From Acinetobacter sp. (GTDB taxonomy: Bacteria; Pseudomonadota; Gammaproteobacteria; Pseudomonadales; Moraxellaceae): DNA of 9,364 nucleotides. Where the stretch lies: positions 1-9,364 of the forward strand of contig JASLIY010000236.1 of the NCBI GenBank assembly GCA_030152675.1, in the 5' to 3' direction. The position numbers were made by a program, and so were the translations under genes. Every line of letters begins with the position of its first letter. Position 1 is the stretch's first letter. Shown here piece by piece: positions 1 to 6,832 of this stretch. The notes under the pieces are model-generated. The model did no database searches, had not been told where the DNA came from, and saw only the letters and a list, made by a program, of their open reading frames with translations.

Positions 1-301
1 TCAGTTGCTGATCGAAGTCAGTATATAAATACATGGCGTATAGCTAGTAATATCATTATAAAGGCCAATAGCATAACGAGGATTGATCTTTCAATAAAAT
101 GCCTTTTATACATACTGAATAGCGATTTTATTGATAAGGCTTAGCAAGCGCGCAAATCGTGCAAATAAGCAGCGATATTTCAATAAATCAGCTCAATACT
201 CATTTTATATTCAAATAGATATCTCATTTTGTTCTAAACAACGAGACTTCATTTAAACATCACCTCAAAGCATCACGCCAGATTCTTGCTTAATTTTAGC
301 C
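1..301. other. AT-rich intergenic stretch, no gene recognised
   Basis: I see no supportable gene here. The plus strand is open from base 1 to a TAG at 142-144, but the 47 residues resemble nothing I know. Another plus frame ends at a TAA at 26-28, so the 3' end of a gene lying to the left is possible but unprovable. A loose inverted repeat (57-65 with 101-110, one extra base in the second arm) is present. The stretch lies downstream of the minus-strand DUF1543 gene, and I found no convincing terminator for that gene in it. Confidence 0.5.
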
Positions 302-814
302 TCAAATTTTTAGATAGGTATTTTCCCAACAGTTACCACTAAACTTGCCTTCGATCAATTGGACAAAGTGTCCATGCACTTGATCGATCGCCAAACAATC
401 ATCGACCTCAAGTACGCGATCCGTATGTGACATCTGCCAATGCTTAGCAAAGTGCTGTTTTGCTTTGGCTTTAGCGACCATCTCATTTTGTGCGACCACC
501 AATACATAACGATGCTGCTCACCAAATTCACGTGGATCGTAGCCCCCTAAGTTAATGAGATAAAGTTTCTGCGCACTTTGTGCTGGGGCTGCATGGCTGA
601 AATGAATTTGATAGTCGATCCCTTCAAACTCAATGCCATTAATCTGCGCCCATGCATCAATATGCAGACCTTGTGCTTCGCCAAACCAAGCTTGCTTGAG
701 TTGCGCATACGTCTGATCCAGCGACTCACCAATAGCCAACACGACATCATGCACTTCCATGTTGGCTGCACGATGACGTCCGCCCAACATCACGATAAAT
801 AAACTTGGTCTCAT
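302..814 (-). CDS. DUF1543 family protein
   Basis: A 170-residue protein of unknown function, probably cytosolic: there is no signal peptide or membrane segment. I recognise it as DUF1543 from the N-terminal block LFIVMLGGRH (residues 5-14) followed by E20 and H22. The protein appears to be an internal duplication. Residues 5-43 (LFIVMLGG, then MEVHDVVLAIG) align with residues 84-122 (LYLINLGG, then GEQHRYVLVVA), keeping the LGG turn and the E-x-H pair (E20/H22 and E99/H101). The start is ATG at 814-812 with GGAG seven bases upstream (822-825), so it is well supported. It is transcribed in the same direction as trpB but lies beyond trpB's terminator, so it is probably a separate unit with its own promoter in 840-925. 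No biochemical role is known to me and none is suggested by the neighbours. Confidence is high for the family and none is claimed for function. Confidence 0.85.
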   Translation of the reverse strand: MRPSLFIVMLGGRHRAANMEVHDVVLAIGESLDQTYAQLKQAWFGEAQGLHIDAWAQINGIEFEGIDYQIHFSHAAPAQSAQKLYLINLGGYDPREFGEQHRYVLVVAQNEMVAKAKAKQHFAKHWQMSHTDRVLEVDDCLAIDQVHGHFVQLIEGKFSGNCWENTYLKI

Positions 815-880
815 TTAAGATCTCCAATCATCAACAAAAGTGTATTTCAAAGTTTAAACATGAATCAATCGCCTCTAGCA

Positions 881-906
881 TCTATAGCCTATAGACCTAT
901 CGATAG
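881..906. repeat. Two adjacent short palindromes upstream of DUF1543 gene
   Basis: TCTATA-gcc-TATAGA (881-895) is followed after one base by the perfect 10-bp palindrome CTATCGATAG (897-906), and then by further ATAG/ATAT runs. The pair lies between the trpB terminator and the DUF1543 start, where the DUF1543 promoter should be. It could be a protein binding site, or only low-complexity sequence. Confidence 0.4.
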
Positions 907-927
907 ATATAGATAATGATCCGCCAT

Positions 928-966
928 AAAAAAACGTGCCTATTTATGAAATAGACACGTTTTTTT
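928..966 (-). terminator. Rho-independent terminator of trpFB
   Basis: A long hairpin lies just past the trpB stop codon. Bases 928-938 (seven A then CGTG) pair with 956-966 (CACG then seven T), and 940-945 pair with 949-954. There is a single C/A mismatch (939/955) and a three-base loop. On the minus strand the stem ends in a run of T, as expected for intrinsic termination. The stem is flanked by A on one side and T on the other, so it could terminate in both directions. Confidence 0.88.
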
Positions 967-983
967 TAAAGCGGAAGGAAGAC

Positions 984-2213
984 TTACATGTCGACCATTT
1001 CTACACCATCAAGGCGTGCAACGGTCATCAAGTCTTTATCGCCACGGCCAGACACCGTCGCAATAATAATTTGATCTTTCGACATGGTTGGAGCCAACTT
1101 GGTGACATAAGCCATGGCATGTGCACTTTCAAGTGCAGGGATAATCCCTTCGATATGCGTCAAATCACGGAAGCCTTGTAAAGCTTCTTGGTCATTGATC
1201 GGCATATAGTTCACACGGTGCATGTCTTTAAGGAAACTGTGTTCAGGACCCACACCCGGATAGTCTAGACCGGCTGAGATACTATGCGTTTCAATGATCT
1301 GGCCTTCAGCATCAGACATCAAATAGGTACGGTTCCCATGCAATACCCCCACATGTCCAGCAGTGAGTGGTGCTGAATGCTGACCCGACTCGACACCCAG
1401 ACCTGCAGCTTCAACCCCGTAAATTTTGACATCGGCATCATTTAAGAATGGATAGAACAAGCCCATAGCATTGGAACCACCACCGACACAAGCCACTAAG
1501 GCATCGGGTAATCGACCCGCTTGATCCAAGATTTGCTGACGCGCTTCACGACCGATGATCGATTGGAAGTCACGAACCAACTGCGGATAGGGATGTGGTC
1601 CCGCCACCGTGCCGATCACATAATAGGTGGTGTCCACATTAGTGACCCAGTCACGCATGGCTTCGTTCATCGCATCTTTGAGAGTTTTAGAGCCACTCTC
1701 AACCGGCACAACGGTCGCACCCAACAGGCGCATACGATAGACGTTCATGGCCTGACGTTTTACATCTTCAGCCCCCATAAACACCACACACTCAAGCCCC
1801 AAGCGTGCAGCAATCGTTGCAGTCGCCACACCATGTTGGCCTGCACCGGTTTCAGCAATAATACGTTTTTTGCCTGAGAGTTTGGCCAGCAATGCTTGAC
1901 CAATGGTGTTATTGACCTTGTGCGAACCGGTATGATTCAAGTCTTCACGCTTGAGATAAATTTGTGCGCCGCCCAGATGTTTAGACCAACGTTCAGCATA
2001 ATACAAAGGACTTGGACGACCGACATAGTGTGCCAAATCGCGATCAAATTCTGCCAAAAACTGCGGATCATCTTTCATACGGAAATAGAGTTTTTCTAGA
2101 TCCTGTAATGCCGCCATCAATGTTTCTGACACAAAACGTCCACCATGGATTCCGAAATGACCTTTGTCATCTGGGAACTGGCGATAATCAATCGTATTAC
2201 TTTGCTGATCCAC
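984..2213 (-). CDS. trpB: Tryptophan synthase beta subunit
   Basis: TrpB is the pyridoxal-phosphate (PLP) enzyme that joins indole and L-serine to give L-tryptophan, normally in an alpha2-beta2 complex with TrpA in the cytosol. The 409-residue length is typical. The PLP lysine is K99 in HTGSHK (94-99). The catalytic glutamate is E121 in the AETGAGQHG block. The cofactor phosphate loop GGGSN is at 244-248, the serine-side aspartate D317 is in AGLDYPG, and S388 in SGRGDKD contacts the pyridine ring. All key residues of the family are present. The start is GTG at 2213-2211, supported by AAGGAG six bases upstream; the next methionine, in RMKDDP, would remove the conserved N-terminus. The gene overlaps the end of trpF by 17 bases. 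No trpA is seen after it, and the terminator ends the unit, so TrpA must be encoded elsewhere. Very secure identification. Confidence 0.98.
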   Translation of the reverse strand: MDQQSNTIDYRQFPDDKGHFGIHGGRFVSETLMAALQDLEKLYFRMKDDPQFLAEFDRDLAHYVGRPSPLYYAERWSKHLGGAQIYLKREDLNHTGSHKVNNTIGQALLAKLSGKKRIIAETGAGQHGVATATIAARLGLECVVFMGAEDVKRQAMNVYRMRLLGATVVPVESGSKTLKDAMNEAMRDWVTNVDTTYYVIGTVAGPHPYPQLVRDFQSIIGREARQQILDQAGRLPDALVACVGGGSNAMGLFYPFLNDADVKIYGVEAAGLGVESGQHSAPLTAGHVGVLHGNRTYLMSDAEGQIIETHSISAGLDYPGVGPEHSFLKDMHRVNYMPINDQEALQGFRDLTHIEGIIPALESAHAMAYVTKLAPTMSKDQIIIATVSGRGDKDLMTVARLDGVEMVDM

Positions 2214-2844
2214 CTAGGACTCCTTGCATAAACTGTTGAATAAGTTGTTGATCTTTTATACCTTTCGCAGCTTCTACTCCACCACTCACATCGACCGCAT
2301 AAGCTTGGGTCGTCTGTATCGCCTGTTGAATATTGTCTGGATTGAGTCCACCTGCCAAGATCAAGGGCATGTCGCTGTGTGGAAATGAGGCCCAATCAAA
2401 GTGCAAGCCTGTACCGCCTTTGAGTTCAGGATGCCAAGCATCTAACAGTACTGCACTGGCACCTGCCTGTTGATATTGCTGGATCAGATCTGCAATATCC
2501 AACTCAGCTTTGACTTGAATCGCCTTGTACCAACGGCGTTTGGTCTGCTGTGCAATCTGCTGACATTGTGCTGGACTTTCATCGCCATGTAACTGTAACA
2601 CATCAAGCGGAAGCTGCTGCAAAACCGTATTGATTTCATCAGCATCGGCATTGACGAATAAGCCGACGATACTGACATAGGCCGGAATATGCTGCACCAG
2701 GCGCTGCGCGAGTTCAATACTGACATGACGTGGACTCGGTGGATAAAACACCAAACCAATGGCATCTGCGCCAGCATCAACAGCAGCGTGGATATCTTCA
2801 ACACGGGTAATGCCACAAATTTTGGCACGGGTTCGCATAGTCAT
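2197..2844 (-). CDS. trpF: Phosphoribosylanthranilate isomerase
   Basis: TrpF carries out the Amadori rearrangement of N-(5'-phosphoribosyl)anthranilate to CdRP in tryptophan synthesis. It is a 215-residue, stand-alone (beta/alpha)8 barrel, not fused to TrpC as in E. coli. The family signature KICGIT (8-13) contains the general base C10. The general acid is D135 in [14 protein letters not shown]. Phosphate-binding loops are seen at LAGGLNPDN (163-171) and DVSGGVE (185-191). Two starts are possible: ATG 2844-2842 and ATG 2838-2836, two codons later. Neither has a strong Shine-Dalgarno sequence, so the exact N-terminus is uncertain by two residues. The gene is first in the trpF-trpB operon and divergent from the btuB riboswitch leader. 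I see no leader peptide rich in tryptophan codons and no obvious attenuator. Confidence 0.97.
   Translation of the reverse strand: MTMRTRAKICGITRVEDIHAAVDAGADAIGLVFYPPSPRHVSIELAQRLVQHIPAYVSIVGLFVNADADEINTVLQQLPLDVLQLHGDESPAQCQQIAQQTKRRWYKAIQVKAELDIADLIQQYQQAGASAVLLDAWHPELKGGTGLHFDWASFPHSDMPLILAGGLNPDNIQQAIQTTQAYAVDVSGGVEAAKGIKDQQLIQQFMQGVLGGSAK
2220..2225 (-). promoter_or_regulatory. Ribosome binding site deciding the GTG start of trpB
   Basis: On the minus strand AAGGAG is followed by six bases and then GTG (2213-2211). It lies inside the trpF coding region, so a ribosome finishing trpF would sit on it. This supports the GTG start and translational coupling. Confidence 0.85.
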
Positions 2845-2902
2845 ATCGTCATCAGGCTCAAATCAAGACAGACCGAGGGTCTTCAAGTGAATAAAGATGG
2901 CT

Positions 2903-2908
2903 ATTGTA
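2903..2908 (-). promoter_or_regulatory. Possible -10 element of the trpFB promoter
   Basis: The minus strand reads TACAAT (five of six matches to TATAAT), about 58 bases before the trpF start. No good -35 hexamer is seen 16-18 bases upstream (CACTAT at 2931-2926 is poor). An activator-dependent or weak promoter is possible, but the assignment is tentative. Confidence 0.3.
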
Positions 2909-2959
2909 ATTGAATTTTTGTCTGCATAGTGAAAGTTGATTATGAATCTCGATTTTTCA

Positions 2960-2988
2960 TTGTCGAAAGAATCAGCAGTCTTTATACT
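2960..2988 (+). promoter_or_regulatory. Promoter of the btuB riboswitch transcript
   Basis: TTGTCG (2960-2965) and TATACT (2983-2988) are separated by 17 bases. These match the sigma-70 consensus in four and five of six positions. The predicted transcript start, near 2995, falls just before the first paired base of the riboswitch (3001). This fit between promoter and RNA boundary is the main support. Confidence 0.7.
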
Positions 2989-3000
2989 TCGCGCCAAACG

Positions 3001-3190
3001 CAACAAGTCTCGCCTGAATAAAAGGCTTAGGGAATGTGGTGAAACACCAGAACTGCCCCCGCAACGGTAAGAATGAAGAGCATATCGCATAAGTTAAAAC
3101 TTAAACCACTGCACTCGTGTGGGAAGGTAGATATGTTCGTTCGCTGCAAAGATCAGCCAATACTCTTCGAGTCCGGAAACCTGCTTGTTG
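3001..3190 (+). promoter_or_regulatory. Cobalamin riboswitch
   Basis: This is the RNA aptamer for adenosylcobalamin or a related corrinoid, in the btuB leader. The closing stem P1 is a perfect 7-bp pairing of CAACAAG (3001-3007) with CTTGTTG (3184-3190). The core follows the class pattern in order: the AGGGAAT segment (3029-3035), a GGTG-aaa-CACC hairpin (3038-3048), the conserved GCCCCCGCAACGGTA block (3055-3069), the CCACTG...GTGGGAAGG hairpin region (3106-3127), and the B12 box AGTCCGGAAACCTGC (3170-3184). When ligand binds, members of this class usually lower expression of the downstream uptake gene. The context, directly upstream of a BtuB-type receptor, is the classic one. Confidence 0.95.
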
Positions 3191-3204
3191 TCCCTCTAAT
3201 GAAC

Positions 3205-3231
3205 GCATTCACGGGGAGTGAGTGCATGGAG
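3205..3231 (+). promoter_or_regulatory. Expression platform and ribosome binding site of btuB
   Basis: A hairpin can form between GCATTCAC (3205-3212) and GTGAGTGC (3218-3225), with one G-T pair and a GGGGA loop. Alternatively, GAGTGCA (3220-3226) is perfectly complementary to TGCACTC (3110-3116) in the loop of the riboswitch P5 hairpin, where kissing loops form in this class. The two pairings exclude each other. The likely ribosome binding site GGAG (3228-3231) lies two bases beyond, seven bases before ATG 3239. There is no T-run, so control is probably at translation initiation. The switching model is inference. Confidence 0.55.
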
Positions 3232-3238
3232 CATCATG

Positions 3239-5113
3239 ATGTCTATTCAATTTCAACCGACGACACTTGTCGGCGCGATCGCACTTGCGATGGGTCTATC
3301 TTCCACGGCTTTTGCTAATTCAAACCCAAGCACAGAAACAGTAACGCTTGAACCTCTAGTGGTTACAGCAACGCGTTCAGAACAGAAAGTCGATACGGTA
3401 CCAGCACGTATTGAGATCATTGATTCAGCTGTACTTGAACAATCACCTATCGCAGAACTTCCTCATCTACTGATGAGAGATGCCTCTATCAATATGGTTC
3501 AAAGTGGTGGTTATGGACAAGTAGCATCCATTTTCTTACGTGGCGCCAATTCTAATCAAACATTAATCTTACGTGACGGCGTTCGTCTCAACACAGCAAC
3601 AACTGGCGCACCTTCACTGGCATTTATTGACACCACTGACATCAAGCAAATTGAAGTTCTCAAAGGCCCTGCATCTGTGCTGTATGGTACCGATGCTATC
3701 GCAGGCGTAGTACAACTCATCTCAAAAACACCTGAAAAGACTTCTGCCTTTGTGACGGGAGAAATCGGTGAAAACAATACTTACAAATCGATCCTAGGTG
3801 CAGATTTTGCTCAAGATGGATTTTATGCCCAAATTCGTGGTCAGCGCTTAGAAACTGATGGCACACAAGTCACCGATTTTAAAAACAGTCAGTTAAAAAC
3901 TGCAGATTATGATCAAAAAGGCTTTAGTACCAAGCTCGGTGTAGATCAGGAAAACTATGCTTTATCTTTAGACTATCAGCAAAATCAGGGGTCTTCGGGT
4001 TATATCGATTGTGCAGTTCAAGATGCAAGCTATAACTGTCAACAACTTAAAAGTATGACTCAAGATTTTAAAAATGAAATCGTGAACCTTAAAGGTCGTG
4101 TCAACCTAAGTCCTGATCTCTCATTAAATGCACGTTTGTCTCAATTCAAAGATGATATTGATCAAAAAAATAAAAACTTTGCTCAATCCTATGACTTTGT
4201 ACACAGTAAAACTCAGGAAGCTGAAGTTTACGGAAAATGGCAGTTCACACCGCAACAAAATATATTGCTCGGCACCACGTATCAAACCATTAAAGGCGAT
4301 GCAATTTCATATGCAGCACCTTATAACGGTGATGTAAATTCAATGGGCTACTATATTCAACATCAATATGATGACAACGGCATAAGCACTCAGTTGGGTC
4401 TACGTGTTGAAGATAATGAAAAGTATGGTACGCATACCGTTGGCCAAGCTGCGATCCGCTACCAAGTACTACCTTTAACAAGCGTTTACGCCAATATCGG
4501 TACAGCATTCAGATCACCTACATTGAACGAACTATATAGTAGTTATGGCAATCCTGACCTCAATCCAGAAGAAAGCACATCTTATGAAATCGGGATCGAT
4601 CAGAAACTAAATTACGGTTTAAGTGCTGGTCTATCTCTCTACAAAACTAAGGTCGATGATTTAATTGAGTCAAACCCAGCCAATAACTACAAACCTGACA
4701 ACATCAGTAAAGCTAACTTTGAAGGTGGTGAAACTTATTTAGCATTTGAGCAAGGTCAATGGTTCACAAAAGCTGCTTATAACTATGTCAAATCTGAAAA
4801 TGACGTAACTAAAAAGGAACTGAATCGTCGCCCACGTCAGAGCTTCACCTTCACCGCTGGTTTACAAAATGAAATCTACGGGGTTAGCGGTTCACTTTCA
4901 ACGAAATCAAGTGCCAAAGACTACCAACGCGATACACCAGGATATGCAACTGTGGACTTAAATGCATTTTGGAATCTCAACCCGAATATTAAGCTGTTTA
5001 CCAACATTGAAAACGTTGGTGATGTACAGTACAAAACAGCTTCTTATGGTAGTGGATACTATTATGTGAATGGCGGTCGCGTTGCTTCAGCAGGTGTGAC
5101 ATTTAAGTACTAA
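3239..5113 (+). CDS. btuB: TonB-dependent vitamin B12 receptor
   Basis: An outer-membrane gated beta-barrel that takes up cobalamin using energy passed on by TonB-ExbB-ExbD. With the ATG at 3239 the protein has 624 residues, close to the 614 of E. coli BtuB. Residues 1-26 look like a signal peptide, with a hydrophobic stretch TLVGAIALAMGL and likely cleavage after AFA. A TonB box-like LEPLVVTA is at 37-44. The plug domain follows, with SIFLRGANSNQT (98-109), DGVRLN (113-118) and the IEVLKGPASVLYGTDAIAGVV block (138-158). The rest is barrel, including the GTAFRSPTLNELY motif and an aromatic last residue (Y). C258 and C267 could form a disulfide in an outer loop. The start is chosen for GGAG seven bases upstream; ATG 3236 is possible, and GTG 3218 is less likely. 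Substrate assignment rests on the cobalamin riboswitch and the adjacent adenosyltransferase. Parts of the gene are clearly more AT-rich than its neighbours. Confidence 0.93.
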   Translation: MSIQFQPTTLVGAIALAMGLSSTAFANSNPSTETVTLEPLVVTATRSEQKVDTVPARIEIIDSAVLEQSPIAELPHLLMRDASINMVQSGGYGQVASIFLRGANSNQTLILRDGVRLNTATTGAPSLAFIDTTDIKQIEVLKGPASVLYGTDAIAGVVQLISKTPEKTSAFVTGEIGENNTYKSILGADFAQDGFYAQIRGQRLETDGTQVTDFKNSQLKTADYDQKGFSTKLGVDQENYALSLDYQQNQGSSGYIDCAVQDASYNCQQLKSMTQDFKNEIVNLKGRVNLSPDLSLNARLSQFKDDIDQKNKNFAQSYDFVHSKTQEAEVYGKWQFTPQQNILLGTTYQTIKGDAISYAAPYNGDVNSMGYYIQHQYDDNGISTQLGLRVEDNEKYGTHTVGQAAIRYQVLPLTSVYANIGTAFRSPTLNELYSSYGNPDLNPEESTSYEIGIDQKLNYGLSAGLSLYKTKVDDLIESNPANNYKPDNISKANFEGGETYLAFEQGQWFTKAAYNYVKSENDVTKKELNRRPRQSFTFTAGLQNEIYGVSGSLSTKSSAKDYQRDTPGYATVDLNAFWNLNPNIKLFTNIENVGDVQYKTASYGSGYYYVNGGRVASAGVTFKY

Positions 5114-5134
5114 GTTTATTTAAGTACTAGGTTT
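5101..5134 (+). repeat. 17-bp tandem duplication across the btuB stop codon
   Basis: Bases 5101-5117 and 5118-5134 are the same 17-mer (ATTTAAGTACTA, then AGTTT or GGTTT), differing at one position only. The first copy contains the last btuB codons and its TAA (5111-5113). The second copy is non-coding. It looks like a recent slippage duplication. Confidence 0.85.
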
Positions 5135-5184
5135 AAAGAGATCCTCAGTTTAAAGACTTTAAAGTGGTTTCTTTTTCGGAATTT

Positions 5185-5219
5185 AGGATAATGTCATACA
5201 CCTGACATTATCCTTTTTT
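5185..5219 (+). terminator. Rho-independent terminator of btuB
   Basis: A perfect 12-bp stem, AGGATAATGTCA (5185-5196) with TGACATTATCCT (5203-5214), has a six-base loop and is followed by a run of T to 5219. It lies 72 bases after the btuB stop and 46 bases before the adenosyltransferase gene, so most btuB transcripts should end here. Confidence 0.93.
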
Positions 5220-5264
5220 AATGCAGTTTTATTTTTATATCTTTGATGACTTAGAGGAAATCAG

Positions 5265-5861
5265 ATGGGACATCGTTTAAGCAAGATCTATACACGTACC
5301 GGCGATAAAGGCACCACTGGCTTAGGCGATGGGTCTCGCGTCGCCAAAGATGACTTGCGTATTCACGCGCTCGGTGATGTGGATGAGCTGAATGCCATCA
5401 TCGGCGTATTACGCGCGCAGATCAGCCAAAGTAAAATCGCCGATCAAGCCGCTTGGGATCATTCTTTGAGTTTGATCCAGCACTGGTTATTCGACTTGGG
5501 CGGTGAAGTTTGCATCCCCAATTACCATCTACTACAAAATGTGTGTGTCGATCATCTCGAACAAGAAATTGATCGCATGAATCAAGACTTACCGATGCTC
5601 AAAGAATTTATCCTGCCTGCTGGCAGCCTCAGCTGTAGTTATGCACACCAAGCTCGCGCAGTGTGTCGTCGTGCAGAACGCAGCTTAATGACCGTGCATG
5701 CCCGTGATCAAAATATCCAAGCCACGGCGCTACAACTGATCAATCGCTTATCCGACTGGTTGTTTGTCGCCTCTCGTGCTTTACAACGTGCTGAAGGCGG
5801 ACAAGAAGTGCTCTGGCAAAAAAATATCAATCAACAGCTTGATTCAACGCATGAGCAGTAA
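5265..5861 (+). CDS. PduO-type cob(I)alamin adenosyltransferase
   Basis: Transfers the 5'-deoxyadenosyl group of ATP to cob(I)alamin to make adenosylcobalamin (coenzyme B12) in the cytosol. At 198 residues it is a single-domain, all-helical family member, without the extra C-terminal domain seen in Salmonella PduO. Family motifs are in order: the N-terminal ATP-binding segment IYTRTGDKGTTGL (8-20), GDVDELN (37-43), FILPAGS (115-121), RAVCRRAER (131-139) and RLSDWLFVASR (161-171). The start ATG 5265 has GAGGA (5254-5258) six bases upstream. The gene follows btuB in the same direction but is separated by a strong terminator, so it probably has its own promoter in the short AT-rich gap (5220-5250), where I could not fix hexamers. 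Function fits its neighbour: imported cobalamin needs this step before use by AdoCbl enzymes. It is sometimes named btuR/cobO-like or mmaB; I assign no symbol because naming varies and the family is not homologous to E. coli BtuR. Confidence 0.95.
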   Translation: MGHRLSKIYTRTGDKGTTGLGDGSRVAKDDLRIHALGDVDELNAIIGVLRAQISQSKIADQAAWDHSLSLIQHWLFDLGGEVCIPNYHLLQNVCVDHLEQEIDRMNQDLPMLKEFILPAGSLSCSYAHQARAVCRRAERSLMTVHARDQNIQATALQLINRLSDWLFVASRALQRAEGGQEVLWQKNINQQLDSTHEQ

Positions 5862-5885
5862 TGCAGAACTCGCCTTGTAGGATGC

Positions 5886-5914
5886 TTGAACTTCCGTCCT
5901 ATATTGACTATACA
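5886..5914 (+). promoter_or_regulatory. Candidate promoter of the phosphodiesterase gene
   Basis: TTGAAC (5886-5891) and TATACA (5909-5914) are spaced by exactly 17 bases. Each matches the sigma-70 consensus in four of six positions. The pair lies in the 88-base gap after the adenosyltransferase stop, about 35 bases before the next start codon. Confidence 0.45.
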
Positions 5915-5949
5915 TTGAGAGACTGACTGATCTAAAGAGAGCTAAAACG

Positions 5950-6669
5950 ATGCGAATCATTGGTCACCGCGGCGCGCGGGGCGAAGCACCTGAAAATACT
6001 TTGGCTGGATTCCAATATCTGCATGACTTGGGTGTACGGGCGGTGGAGTTTGACGTCAGACAACTCACAGATGAAACGCTGGTGGTGATGCATGATGACA
6101 ACTTCATCCGCAGTGCCGGCATCGTTCAAGATCTCTATGCCTGTATTGAAGCGGATCTTATTCGCTTTAACCAAGCCTCCGCTTGGCGCGAGTGGCCAGC
6201 GCAAGTCACGCCGCTGCTCAGTCAGGCGCTCAAATTAATGTCCTCATTTGAACATATCGAAGTTGAAATCAAAGCCGTTGAACATCGAGATCAAGCTGAG
6301 CAGTTGATCAACAGCCTGATACAACAGCTGCAAGATCCTGTATATCTTAAAAATGTCGTCATCACGAGCTTTGACCCACAAGTCTTAGTTGCGGCACAAC
6401 AACTCGCCCCCCAGTTTCGACGCGGTTTATTGATTGAAAATCCACGTTTGAAGCATCCGATTGAATTGGCACTCGAGTTAGGCTGTCAGCAAATCGGTTG
6501 GATGGATCAACTGGCAAGCGAGCAAGCGATCGCAGCAACGCATGCAGCAGGCATGGCGGTCAGTGTTTGGACGGTCAATGATTTAGAGCGGGCTCTACAG
6601 CTGAAAGCCTTAGGGATCGAGGGGTTAATTACCGATTTCCCGAAACGGATGCAAGCACTGTTCATTTAG
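5950..6669 (+). CDS. Glycerophosphodiester phosphodiesterase, cytosolic (UgpQ-like)
   Basis: Hydrolyses glycerophosphodiesters, products of phospholipid deacylation, to sn-glycerol 3-phosphate and an alcohol. The 239-residue, single-domain TIM barrel without signal peptide or membrane segment is the size of cytosolic UgpQ. The signature HRGARGEAPENT (6-17) contains the first catalytic histidine H6. VEFDVRQLTD (32-41) supplies metal ligands E33 and D35. H48 in VVMHDD is the second catalytic histidine, and E106 in IEVEIK is a further metal ligand. WTVN (207-210) and GLITDFP (225-231) close the barrel as in the family. The start ATG 5950 has GAGAG (5937-5941) eight bases upstream. A T-run follows the stop directly, but I see no stem before it, so no intrinsic terminator is assigned. 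Actual substrate range cannot be read from the sequence. Confidence 0.95.
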   Translation: MRIIGHRGARGEAPENTLAGFQYLHDLGVRAVEFDVRQLTDETLVVMHDDNFIRSAGIVQDLYACIEADLIRFNQASAWREWPAQVTPLLSQALKLMSSFEHIEVEIKAVEHRDQAEQLINSLIQQLQDPVYLKNVVITSFDPQVLVAAQQLAPQFRRGLLIENPRLKHPIELALELGCQQIGWMDQLASEQAIAATHAAGMAVSVWTVNDLERALQLKALGIEGLITDFPKRMQALFI

Positions 6670-6741
6670 TTTTTTTATCTTGGGTCGGTTGCATTCACGA
6701 CTGAAACCTCTCTTCCTAGATTGATTTTTTAGGGCGCTTTT

Positions 6742-6832
6742 TACAAAAAGCCCCACAGGGTTTACACCCCGATAGCCGTATCTACGTAAGTTCAGCATTT
6801 GCTGGACTTTCCCACAAGATGCCAAGCACATG
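6742..6832 (-). ncRNA. Candidate small structured RNA, minus strand
   Basis: Read on the minus strand, this roughly 90-base stretch contains GTGCTTGG, a strong hairpin AAGTCCAGC-aaat-GCTGAACTT (6809-6788), a small CGTA-ga-TACG hairpin, GGG-tgtaaa-CCC, and then TGTGGGGC running into five T (6749-6745). TTGAAA (6869-6864) and TATATC (6844-6839), 19 bases apart, could be its promoter. It would point towards the end of the phosphodiesterase gene. The layout of a G-rich hairpin end followed by a T-run suggests an RNA gene with its own end. From memory it resembles multicopy C4-like small RNAs of Acinetobacter, but I cannot verify this. Confidence 0.33.

Noticed and set aside
1..144. Open frame from the window edge to TAG at 142-144
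   Set aside because: The residues resemble no protein, the base composition is unlike the genes here, and 47 open codons can occur by chance in AT-rich sequence.
1521..2239. Plus-strand open frames opposite trpB
   Set aside because: These are shadows of trpB, whose product is complete with all catalytic residues.
3218..3238. GTG at 3218 as the btuB start
   Set aside because: It would add seven residues before a normal signal peptide and overlaps GGGGAG instead of being spaced from it. ATG 3239 has GGAG at a seven-base distance.
3073..3318. Plus-strand open frame of 81 codons within the btuB leader
   Set aside because: It runs through the conserved cobalamin riboswitch core and into btuB in another frame; the RNA structure explains the sequence.
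6625..6831. Minus-strand open frame of 68 codons overlapping the phosphodiesterase 3' end
   Set aside because: It matches no family I know, has a composition explained by RNA hairpins (6732-6809) and overlaps a well-supported gene. A structured RNA is the better reading.
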